A stretch of 64,000 bases of DNA from contig CAKZPN010000027.1 of assembly GCA_937139335.1 (NCBI GenBank), positions 186,001-250,000 on the forward strand, given 5' to 3'. Position numbers and translations under genes: made by a program. Each line of letters starts with the position of its first letter. The stretch's first letter is position 1. Below the pieces are notes generated by a model. That model saw only the letters and a program-made list of their open reading frames with translations, was not told the origin of the DNA and did not search any database. Below are positions 41,799 through 49,574 of this stretch, in pieces. Source of the DNA: an uncultured Roseicyclus sp. Lineage in GTDB: Bacteria > Pseudomonadota > Alphaproteobacteria > Rhodobacterales > Rhodobacteraceae.

Positions 41799-42597
41799 CG
41801 GCGCGTCCTTCGATGATCCGCTGCGGATGGGTGAAAACCTCGAGCCGCCCGCCCCGCGCGAACGCCGCCACGGTCAGCCCCGCGTCGTCGGCCAGCCGCA
41901 GCGCCTGGGCCGTGGGGGCCGAGACCGCGATCAGGATCCCGCAACCGGCCAGCACGGTTTTCTGCACCATTTCGACGGAGACGCGGCTGGTTATCACGAT
42001 GGCGCCGCAGGACAGGTCGACCTCTGCCCGCAGCGCCGCCCCGATCAGCTTGTCGAGCGCGTTGTGGCGTCCGACATCCTCGCGGGCCAGCACAACACCC
42101 TGGCCCGGCTCGAAAAACCCGGCGGCATGCACGGCATGGGTCAGGTCGTGCAGCGGCTGATGCGCGCGCAGCGCCTCGGCCGCGCCGGATGCCTCCACGT
42201 GGGTCAGCGTCGTCGCCGCCGTCACCTTGGGCAGATCGCGCAGCGCCTGGTCCAGGCTGTCGATGCCGCAAAGCCCGCAGCCCACCGGCCCCATCATCGC
42301 GCGCCGCCGCGCGCCAAGCGCCTCGGCCGCCGCCTCCGCGATCCAGAGCCGCGCCTCGATCCCCTGCGGCAGGTCCACGATCTCCACCTGCTCGATCTGG
42401 CCGGGGCGGGCGTAGCCCTCGGTGAAGGCGAAGCCCACCGCGAAATCCTCGAGATCGGCGGGCGTGCACATCATCACCGCCTGCGTCGTGCCGTTGCAGG
42501 TGACGGCGACCGGCACCTCCTCGGGCAGCGACCGCGCGGTGTCGCGCACGCCCTCCGGCCCGATGGCGCGGGCGGATATGGAGCGGCTGGCGCTCAT
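41788..42597 (-). CDS. fdhD: Formate dehydrogenase accessory sulfurtransferase FdhD (FdsC)
   Basis: 269 residues. It delivers sulfur to the molybdenum cofactor and binds bis-MGD before insertion in FdsA. It has the conserved CGLCGID, a short form of the CxxC loop (C107, C110), and AREDVGRHNALDKLIG with the family's conserved arginine and histidine. Overlaps fdsA by an ATGA junction. Normal length. Confidence 0.95.
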   Translation of the reverse strand: MSASRSISARAIGPEGVRDTARSLPEEVPVAVTCNGTTQAVMMCTPADLEDFAVGFAFTEGYARPGQIEQVEIVDLPQGIEARLWIAEAAAEALGARRRAMMGPVGCGLCGIDSLDQALRDLPKVTAATTLTHVEASGAAEALRAHQPLHDLTHAVHAAGFFEPGQGVVLAREDVGRHNALDKLIGAALRAEVDLSCGAIVITSRVSVEMVQKTVLAGCGILIAVSAPTAQALRLADDAGLTVAAFARGGRLEVFTHPQRIIEGRADVA

Positions 42598-45506
42598 TCC
42601 GCCGCCGGCAGGATGCGGCGCGAGTGTTCCGCCTGCGCCTCGTAGGCCTCCTGCCAGGCCGTCGGGCCGTTCGACAGGCCCACCTGCACCGCCGTCACCT
42701 TGTATTCCGGGCAGTTCGTGGCCCAGTCCGAGAAGTCCGTGGTGATGACATTGGCCTGCGTGTCGGGGTGGTGGAAGGTGGTGTAGACCACGCCGGGGCT
42801 GACCCGGTCGGTCAGATGCGCGCGAAGCGAGGTTTCGCCCGAGCGCGAGGCTAGCTTCACCCAGGAGCCCTCCGTGATCCCGCGCACCTCGGCGTCATGG
42901 GGGTGGATCTCCAGCACATCCTCGGCATGCCAGATCGTGTTGTCCGTCCGCCGCGTCTGCGCGCCGACGTTGTATTGCGACAGGATCCGCCCGGTGGTCA
43001 GCAGCAGCGGAAACCGCGGTCCGGTCCGTTCCTCGGTCGCGACATATTCGGTGATCATGAACCGCCCCTTGCCGCGCACGAAGCCGTCGACATGCATGAT
43101 CGGCGAGCCGTCGGGCGCGTCGTCGTTGCAGGGCCACTGCACCGAGCCGCGTTCCTCAAGCAGCGCGTAATCGACATGGGCGAAACCGGGCGTCGTCGCC
43201 GCGATCTCCTCCATGATCTGTGCGGGGTGGGTGTAGTGCCAGCCCGCGCCCCCCGTTTCCTTCAGGATCGCGTTGGCCAGAAGCTGCGTGATCTCCCAAT
43301 CCGCGTAGCCGTTCCGTGGCGCCATCACCTTGCGCACGCGGTTGATCCGCCGCTCCGCGTTGGTGAAGGTTCCGTCCTTTTCCAGGAAGGTCGAGCCAGG
43401 CAGGAACACATGCGCGTAATTCGCGGTCTCGTTCAGGAACAGGTCATGGACGATGACGCATTCCATCGCCGCCAGCCCCGCCGCGACATGGCGCGTGTCG
43501 GGGTCCGATTGCAGGATGTCTTCACCCTGGCAGTAGAGTCCCTTGAAGCTCCCCGACACCGCCGCATCGAGCATGTTCGGGATGCGCAGCCCCGGCTCGG
43601 GGTCGATCTCCACGCCCCAGGCGCTTTCGAAGATCGCCCGCGCCTCCGCGCCTTTCACGTGGCGATAGCCCGGCAACTCGTGCGGGAAGGAGCCCATGTC
43701 GCAGGCGCCTTGTACGTTGTTCTGCCCGCGGAGCGGGTTCACCCCCACGCCCTCGCGGCCGATGTTGCCGGTCAGCATGGCAAGGTTCGCGATGCCCATC
43801 ACGGTGGTGGAGCCCTGCGAATGCTCGGTCACGCCCAGCCCGTAATAGATCGCCCCGTTGCCGCCGGTGGCGAAAAGCCGGGCGGCCGCCCGCAGCTCCT
43901 CGGCCGGCACGCCGGTCAGGATCTCGGTCATCTCGGGCGAGTGGCGCACGTCGCTCACGAACTCGGCGTATTCCTGGAACTCGTCCCAGTCGCAGCGCGC
44001 GCGGATGAAGGCCTCGTCATAGAGCTTCTCCGTGACGATCACGTTGGCCAGCGCGCTGACCACGGCGACGTTGGTGCCGGGGCGCAGCGGCAGGTGATGG
44101 GACGCCTCGATATGGGCCGGGCGCACCATGTCGATCCGGCGCGGGTCGATCACGATCAACTTCGCGCCCTGCCTGAGCCGCTTCTTCAGCCGCGAGGCAA
44201 AGACCGGGTGCCCGTCAGTCGGGTTCGCCCCGATCACCACGACCACGTCGGCCTGCATCACGCTATCGAAATTCTGCGTCCCGGCGCTCGTGCCGAAGGT
44301 CTGGCCGAGGCCGTAGCCGGTGGGCGAATGGCACACCCGCGCGCAGGTGTCGGTGTTGTTGTTCAAAAACACCGCCCGCGCCATCTTCTGGACGAGGTAG
44401 GTTTCCTCGTTCGTGCAGCGGCTGGAGGTAATGACCCCCACCGACTTCCGCCCGTGCCGCTGCTGGATGCCCCGCATCTTCGCGGCGGCGAAGCCGATCG
44501 CCTCGTCCCAGCTCACCTCGCGCCAGGGCTCCTCGATCGTGTCGCGGATCATCGGGTTCAGGATGCGGTCCGAATGCGTCGCATAGCCGTAGGCGAACCG
44601 CCCCTTCACGCAGCTATGCCCCCGGTTCGCCGCGCCATGCTTGTAGGGCACCATCCGCACCAGCTCGTCGCCGTTCAGCTCCGCCTTGAACGAGCAGCCG
44701 ACCCCGCAATAGGCGCAAGTGGTGATGACGGACCGCGTCGGCGTTCCCAGCTCGATCACCGATTTCTCCTGCAGCGTCGCCGTCGGGCAGGCCTGCACGC
44801 AGGCGCCGCAGCTTACGCAGTCGGAAGTCAGGAAATCGTCGCCAACGCCGCCCGCGCTGACCCGGCTCTCGAAGCCCCGACCTTCGATTGTCAGCGCAAA
44901 GGTGCCCTGCACCTCCTCGCAGGCCCGCACGCAGCGCGAGCAGACGATGCATTTCGCCGGATCGTAGGTGAAATACGGGTTGCTGTCGTCCTTCGGCAGC
45001 CACTCGGGGTTCAACCCGCCGGCCGTGTCGCGCGTCGCGAAATGCGTCCGCATGCCCTCCTCCGGGGCCTCGTAGCGCACGTCACGCAGCCCCACCACGC
45101 CCGCCATATCCTGCAACTCGCAGTCGCCATTGGCCGCACAGGTCAGGCAGTCGAGCGGGTGGTCCGAGATGTAGAGCTCCATCACCCCCTTGCGGACCGA
45201 CTTCACCATCTCCGACTGCGTCCGCACCACCATCCCCGGCCCGACCGGCGTGGTGCACGACGCCGGCGTCCCGCGCCGCCCCTCGATCTCCACGACGCAG
45301 AGCCGGCAGGAGCCGAAGGCCTCAAGGCTGTCGGTCGCGCAGAGCTTCGGCACCGCGATGCCCGCCAGCGCCGCCGCCCGCATCACCGACGTGCCCTCCG
45401 GCACCGTGACCTCGAACCCGTCGATGCTGAGCGTCACCGGCGCGCCCGTCGCCGCACGGGTGCCCATGTCGCGGTCGTCATCCCAGGGAATGATGAAATC
45501 CTTCAT
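42594..45506 (-). CDS. fdsA: NAD-dependent formate dehydrogenase alpha subunit (Mo/bis-MGD)
   Basis: 970 residues, the catalytic subunit oxidising formate to CO2. The N-terminal [2Fe-2S] domain has C56, C67, C70 and C84. A His-Cys [4Fe-4S] segment (HPLDCLTCAANGDC) and ferredoxin-like clusters (CIVCSRCVRAC, CVSCGACVQACP) follow, then CAYCGVGC. The catalytic cysteine is C392 in ARVCHSPTG. ATG 45506, preceded by AAAGGGG, matches the family's MKDFIIPWDDDRDMG start. It lies one base after the DUF4287 gene end. Confidence 0.97.
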   Translation of the reverse strand: MKDFIIPWDDDRDMGTRAATGAPVTLSIDGFEVTVPEGTSVMRAAALAGIAVPKLCATDSLEAFGSCRLCVVEIEGRRGTPASCTTPVGPGMVVRTQSEMVKSVRKGVMELYISDHPLDCLTCAANGDCELQDMAGVVGLRDVRYEAPEEGMRTHFATRDTAGGLNPEWLPKDDSNPYFTYDPAKCIVCSRCVRACEEVQGTFALTIEGRGFESRVSAGGVGDDFLTSDCVSCGACVQACPTATLQEKSVIELGTPTRSVITTCAYCGVGCSFKAELNGDELVRMVPYKHGAANRGHSCVKGRFAYGYATHSDRILNPMIRDTIEEPWREVSWDEAIGFAAAKMRGIQQRHGRKSVGVITSSRCTNEETYLVQKMARAVFLNNNTDTCARVCHSPTGYGLGQTFGTSAGTQNFDSVMQADVVVVIGANPTDGHPVFASRLKKRLRQGAKLIVIDPRRIDMVRPAHIEASHHLPLRPGTNVAVVSALANVIVTEKLYDEAFIRARCDWDEFQEYAEFVSDVRHSPEMTEILTGVPAEELRAAARLFATGGNGAIYYGLGVTEHSQGSTTVMGIANLAMLTGNIGREGVGVNPLRGQNNVQGACDMGSFPHELPGYRHVKGAEARAIFESAWGVEIDPEPGLRIPNMLDAAVSGSFKGLYCQGEDILQSDPDTRHVAAGLAAMECVIVHDLFLNETANYAHVFLPGSTFLEKDGTFTNAERRINRVRKVMAPRNGYADWEITQLLANAILKETGGAGWHYTHPAQIMEEIAATTPGFAHVDYALLEERGSVQWPCNDDAPDGSPIMHVDGFVRGKGRFMITEYVATEERTGPRFPLLLTTGRILSQYNVGAQTRRTDNTIWHAEDVLEIHPHDAEVRGITEGSWVKLASRSGETSLRAHLTDRVSPGVVYTTFHHPDTQANVITTDFSDWATNCPEYKVTAVQVGLSNGPTAWQEAYEAQAEHSRRILPAAE

Positions 45507-45507
45507 G

Positions 45508-45720
45508 TCAGGCCCCTTTCCGGGTGGCTCGCGCATGGGCGACCAGCGCATTCGCGTGGCCGTGGCCAAGCCCGTGTGTCTCTTTCAACCATCCGACTGT
45601 CTGCATGTGGGGCTGTTCGCCCCGCTCGGCGATCAGGTCCAGCCAATGCTGCACGGGCTGACCATAGGTCTTTTCAATCGAGGGGAAATACGACGCTGGA
45701 CCCTTGGCGTTCACGCTCAT
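45508..45720 (-). CDS. Small DUF4287 protein within the fds operon
   Basis: 70 residues. The DUF4287 pattern is clear: SYFPSIEKTYGQPVQHWLDLI, then QTVGWLKETHGLGHGHANALVAH. Such proteins are small and helical with unknown function. It starts in an ATGA overlap with fdsB and ends one base before fdsA, so it is translated between two subunits of the same enzyme. That suggests a role in formate dehydrogenase assembly or regulation, but this is inference. Confidence 0.85.
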   Translation of the reverse strand: MSVNAKGPASYFPSIEKTYGQPVQHWLDLIAERGEQPHMQTVGWLKETHGLGHGHANALVAHARATRKGA

Positions 45721-47213
45721 TCCGCCGCCTCCCGAACACCCTGAAACTCCTCGGGAAACTGCTCCAGGGCGCTCATCACCGGGTAGGGCGTGAAGCCCCC
45801 CAGCGCGCAGAGCGAGCCGTGTTTCATCGTCTGGCAGAGGTCCACCAGCAGCGGCACCGCACCGGCATCCCCCGCCGCGATCCGGTCCAGCGTCTCGACG
45901 CCCCTGACCGCGCCGATGCGGCAGGGCGTGCATTTCCCGCAGCTCTCGACCGCGCAGAACTCCATCGCGAAGCGCGCGAGCCCCAGCATGTCGGCGCTGT
46001 CGTCGAAGACCACGATGCCGGCGTGCCCGATCAGCCCGCCCTGCCCGTCGAACTCCTCGTAGCCGAAGGGCGTGTCGAACTTCTCCGGCGCGAAATAGGC
46101 TCCCAAGGGCCCGCCGACCTGCACCGCCTTTACCGGCCGCCCGCTGGCGGTCCCACCCGCCACGTCGTTCACCAGCTCGCCCAGCGGCATCCCGAAGGCC
46201 GTCTCGAAAAGGCCGCCGTGCCGGACATTGCCGGCAATCTGGATCGGCATCGTGCCCTTGGACCGGCCAAGGCCAAAGCCCTCATAGAGCGCCGCGCCCT
46301 TCTCGAGGATCACCGGCACGGTCGCGAGCGACAGCACGTTGTTGACCACCGTGGGCCGGCCCATGAACCCTTCGAGCGCGGGCAGCGGCGGCTTGGCCCG
46401 AACCACCCCGCGCTTGCCCTCGAGCGAGTTCAGCAGCGAGGTTTCCTCGCCGCAGACATAGGCCCCCGCACCGACGCGGATCTCGATGTCAAACTCATGC
46501 GATGAATGAAGGACACGGCCGAGAATATTGTTCTGACGTGCAATTTCAACCGCGCGCTCCATCACCTCGATGGCGTCAGGATATTCCGAACGGATGTAGA
46601 CGTAGCCTTTCGTCGCGCCCACCGCGAGGCCGGCGATCACCATGCCCTCGATCAGCGTGAAGGGGTCGCCCTCCATGATCATCCGGTCGGCAAAGGTGCC
46701 GCTATCGCCCTCATCGGCGTTGCAGACGATGTATTTCTGCGGACCCCTGGCCTTCGCCACCGTCTCCCACTTGATCCCGGTCGGAAAGCCCGCGCCGCCG
46801 CGCCCACGCAAGCCGCTGTTTTTTACCTCGGTGACGATCGCCTCCGGCCCCATCTCGATCGCCCGGCGCAGGCCCTTGAGCCCGCCATGGGCCTCGTAAT
46901 CGGCCAGGTCGAGCGGGTCGATCAGCCCGCAGCGCGCGAAGGTCAGCCGTTGCTGGCGCGCGAAGAACGGGATGTCCTCGACCGGCCCGAGGCTCTCAAC
47001 CGACCCGTCGAGGATGCCCGCCACGTCGCCCGGCGCAACCGGACCCCAGGCGCTACGGATCCCGTTTTCTTCAATCTCCACAAGCGGTTCCAGCCAGATC
47101 ATCCCGCGCGATCCGTTGCGGATGACTGTATGCCCCGCCGCCTCGAAGACTGCGGCGACGGCATCCGACCCAAGCGCGCGGGCGGCGGCATCGCGGGGGA
47201 CGTAGACCTTCAT
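45717..47213 (-). CDS. fdsB: Formate dehydrogenase beta subunit (NuoF-like)
   Basis: 498 residues. Binds FMN and NAD+ and a [4Fe-4S] cluster, passing electrons to NAD+. It has a thioredoxin-like N-terminal part, the NADH-binding GLRGRGGAGFPTGIKW, the FMN block NADEGDSGTFADR and the cluster ligands ESCGKCTPCR. ATG 47213 (MKVYVPRDAAARALG) sits in an ATGA overlap with fdsG; upstream in-frame codons are not needed. Confidence 0.96.
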   Translation of the reverse strand: MKVYVPRDAAARALGSDAVAAVFEAAGHTVIRNGSRGMIWLEPLVEIEENGIRSAWGPVAPGDVAGILDGSVESLGPVEDIPFFARQQRLTFARCGLIDPLDLADYEAHGGLKGLRRAIEMGPEAIVTEVKNSGLRGRGGAGFPTGIKWETVAKARGPQKYIVCNADEGDSGTFADRMIMEGDPFTLIEGMVIAGLAVGATKGYVYIRSEYPDAIEVMERAVEIARQNNILGRVLHSSHEFDIEIRVGAGAYVCGEETSLLNSLEGKRGVVRAKPPLPALEGFMGRPTVVNNVLSLATVPVILEKGAALYEGFGLGRSKGTMPIQIAGNVRHGGLFETAFGMPLGELVNDVAGGTASGRPVKAVQVGGPLGAYFAPEKFDTPFGYEEFDGQGGLIGHAGIVVFDDSADMLGLARFAMEFCAVESCGKCTPCRIGAVRGVETLDRIAAGDAGAVPLLVDLCQTMKHGSLCALGGFTPYPVMSALEQFPEEFQGVREAAE

Positions 47214-47686
47214 GCCGTCACCTCCGCCAGCAGGGTCTCGACCGTCGCGCGACCCTTCAACGTCCCGTCCACCATCGCGGCCGGTCCGCAGGCGCAGAGG
47301 CCGAGGCAATAGACCGGCTCCACCGTCACGCGCCCGTCTGGCGTGGTTCCGTGCCAGTCGAGGCCCAGCTTGCCCAGCACGGCCTCCGACAGTGCGTTCG
47401 CCCCGACCGACTGGCAGGCCTCCGCCCGGCAGATCTTCACGACGTGAACGCCGGCCTGCTTGTCCTTGAAATCGTGGTAGAAACTGATCACGCCGTGCAG
47501 TTCCGCGCGGGTAATGTTCAGCGCCTCGGCGATCGGTGAATGGGCGGCGGCTGGGATGTGTCCGTAGCCTGCCTGCACGTCATGCAGGATCGGCAGCAGC
47601 GGACCCTCCCGATGCAGGTGGGCCGCGATGATGCGGGCGATCTCCGAGACCTGCGCGGTCTCGTGCGGGGCGGCTGTGGCTGTCAT
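47210..47686 (-). CDS. fdsG: Formate dehydrogenase gamma subunit (NuoE-like)
   Basis: 158 residues with a thioredoxin-fold [2Fe-2S] domain. Ligands are in CRAEACQSVG and CLGLCACGPA. First structural gene of fdsGB-DUF4287-fdsA-fdhD-fdsD, downstream of a LysR-type gene on the same strand. Confidence 0.95.
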   Translation of the reverse strand: MTATAAPHETAQVSEIARIIAAHLHREGPLLPILHDVQAGYGHIPAAAHSPIAEALNITRAELHGVISFYHDFKDKQAGVHVVKICRAEACQSVGANALSEAVLGKLGLDWHGTTPDGRVTVEPVYCLGLCACGPAAMVDGTLKGRATVETLLAEVTA

Positions 47687-47723
47687 GGCGGGCTCCGGAC
47701 GTCAGCCTTCAGGATCGCAGTAT

Positions 47724-47738
47724 TTGATCGACAATCAA
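47724..47738. promoter_or_regulatory. Candidate LysR-regulator box upstream of fdsG
   Basis: TTGAT-N5-ATCAA, an exact inverted repeat, lies 38 bp upstream of the fdsG start in the 124-bp gap after the LysR gene. Size and AT-rich dyad shape fit LysR-type operators. Related ATCAAT/ATTGA pieces appear upstream of the LysR gene itself at about 48727-48746. Confidence 0.5.
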
Positions 47739-47810
47739 TATCGCTGTTTCGTTGTCCGATAGATTTTCTCAATGGAGCGCACACGACGCACCGCGGTCCG
47801 AAAGCGACGC

Positions 47811-48695
47811 TTACGCGGCCGCCAGCCGCACCGCTTCGCTCAAAAGCGCATCCAGAACCGGCGTGTGCGGCTCGCGATAGGGCGCGACGAGGCCGACGGT
47901 ATGCTCCACATGCCCGCCGGTGATCGGCACGATCGACAGCCGTTTGCCCGAGGCTAGGAACCGCGCGCTGTCGGACGGCAGCACCGTGACCCAGCCGCCC
48001 TGCTCCACCAGCGCCGCCAGCACCACGGTCGAATTTGCCTCGACCAGCGCGTCGGGCGTCACGTCGGCCTCCATGAAGCACTGGTTGATGATGCGGCGGT
48101 TCTGCATGTCGGGGGTCAGCAGGCACAGCGTTTCGCCCGAGAGGTCCGCCCATGTCACCTCGGATTGCAGCGCCAGCGGGTTGTCGGAATGGCAGACCAG
48201 CGTGTAGCGCTCGGTGTAGAGGGGCGTCGTGGTGACGCGGCCCAAGGGTTCGTTGTCAAGGTAGGACAGACCCGCGTCGATCTCCAGATTATCCAGCATT
48301 TTCAGGATCTCGACCGAGGTGCGCGAGAGGATCGTGAAGCGGATCTTGGGGTGCCGCACGGCGCAGCGGGCCGAAAGTTTCGCGGCCCAGGTCAGCGCCG
48401 TGGGGATCACTGCAAGCCGCAGATGCCCCGATAACCCGTGCCGGCTCACCCGCATCTCCTCGCGGAAGGTGCGCGCGTCGCCCACCAGCCGCCGCGCCCA
48501 GACCAGCGCGCGCTGCCCCTCGGGCGTCAGCCCGCCGTAGCGCGAGCCGCGAAAGATCAGCTGGACGCCCAGCATCTCCTCGAGCTGCTTGATGCCGGTG
48601 GAGAGCGTCGGCTGGGTGATCCCGAGGCTTTCGGCGGCGCGGCCGAAATGGCCTTCCTTCGCCACCGCGATGAACATGTCGAGCTTGTGGATCAT
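47811..48695 (-). CDS. LysR-type regulator, probable regulator of fds operon
   Basis: 294 residues. The N-terminal winged HTH (MFIAVAKEGHFGRAAESLGITQPTLSTGIKQLEE) is classical LysR. An effector-binding domain with two lobes follows. It lies directly upstream of fdsG in the same direction, as FdsR genes do in related bacteria, and may sense formate or the cell's redox or carbon state. No anomaly seen. Confidence 0.92.
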   Translation of the reverse strand: MIHKLDMFIAVAKEGHFGRAAESLGITQPTLSTGIKQLEEMLGVQLIFRGSRYGGLTPEGQRALVWARRLVGDARTFREEMRVSRHGLSGHLRLAVIPTALTWAAKLSARCAVRHPKIRFTILSRTSVEILKMLDNLEIDAGLSYLDNEPLGRVTTTPLYTERYTLVCHSDNPLALQSEVTWADLSGETLCLLTPDMQNRRIINQCFMEADVTPDALVEANSTVVLAALVEQGGWVTVLPSDSARFLASGKRLSIVPITGGHVEHTVGLVAPYREPHTPVLDALLSEAVRLAAA

Positions 48696-48757
48696 GCGCG
48701 TGATTGTGCGATCGAACCAGCAAAGATCAATCGAAATCTTCTATTGAAGTGAAGGGG

Positions 48758-48842
48758 TGGTGCGGGTGAAGGGACTCGAACCCCCACGCCTCGCGGCGCC
48801 AGAACCTAAATCTGGTGCGTCTACCAGTTCCGCCACACCCGC
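48758..48842 (-). tRNA. tRNA-Leu (anticodon TAG)
   Basis: 85 nt including CCA. The acceptor GCGGGTG pairs with CACCCGC; it has a long variable arm as expected for leucine tRNA, anticodon stem CCAGA/TCTGG and loop TTTAGGT giving TAG. T-loop GGTTCGAGTCC. No integrated element is seen next to it. Confidence 0.97.
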
Positions 48843-49082
48843 ATGGCGCGAGCGTCTAGCAGATGGGTCGAACAAGCGCGAGACGGAAAAATGCGCCCGT
48901 CAACGCGATGGTAACCTGTGCCGGGCAGGCTCCGGCCCATGAGCATCCAGTATTCGCGCAACACTTTGACATCGTTCACCGCGTTCGGCGCGAATTTTCC
49001 TGTGCAGGCCGAAATGGCCGCGTTACGGTCGTTTCACAAACAAAAGGGCGCGCAAAGCGCCCATGACCGAGCAGGTTTCGAC

Positions 49083-49574
49083 ATGATACACACCACCCCC
49101 TTCGCAGCAGGGCTGCGGGTGGATGACATGGGCGCGCAGACGCCCGTGGCGATCGCACCCGGCACCTCCGTGCTGACGCTCGACGGCGCGCTGCCGGCCG
49201 AACACCTCTATCCCGGCGACGCGGTCATCACGCGCCACGGCGCCCGGCCGCTGACCGGCATCGATCACGTCACCCTGCCCGCCGGCACGCCCATCGTGGA
49301 AATCACGCACAACGCCCTCGGCGGCCGGCCGGAGCGGGATCTATGGCTGCCGGCCTCGCAGCGCATCCTGGTGCGCGACTGGCGGGCCAAGGCGCTCTAC
49401 GGGCAGGCGCAGGTCTGCATCCCCGCGGGCCAGCTGGTCGACGGCGAGTATATCCGGCTGACGGAACTGGCCGAGGACGTGACCGGCTTCGCGCTCCGCT
49501 TCGGCCGGCCCGAGGTGTTCTACGGGGACGGGGTCGAACTGGCCTCGGCCGATCCGCTGAACGTGCCGGCCTAA
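49083..49574 (+). CDS. Hint-domain protein (Hedgehog/intein type)
   Basis: 163 residues with a Hint-like module: GTSVLTLDGALPAEHLYPGDAVITRHGARPL, then VEITHNALG and LWLPASQRILVRD. The usual nucleophile after the GT start is Ser rather than Cys here. Rhodobacteraceae carry many such proteins, often fused to secreted repeats; this one is short. Processing activity is plausible but not shown. Convergent with and overlapping the end of the next gene by 4 bp. Confidence 0.8.
   Translation: MIHTTPFAAGLRVDDMGAQTPVAIAPGTSVLTLDGALPAEHLYPGDAVITRHGARPLTGIDHVTLPAGTPIVEITHNALGGRPERDLWLPASQRILVRDWRAKALYGQAQVCIPAGQLVDGEYIRLTELAEDVTGFALRFGRPEVFYGDGVELASADPLNVPA

Noticed and set aside
42897..46505. A 1202-residue open frame on the plus strand
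   Set aside because: Antisense to fdsA and fdsB, which carry complete cofactor motifs; composition is atypical of a protein.
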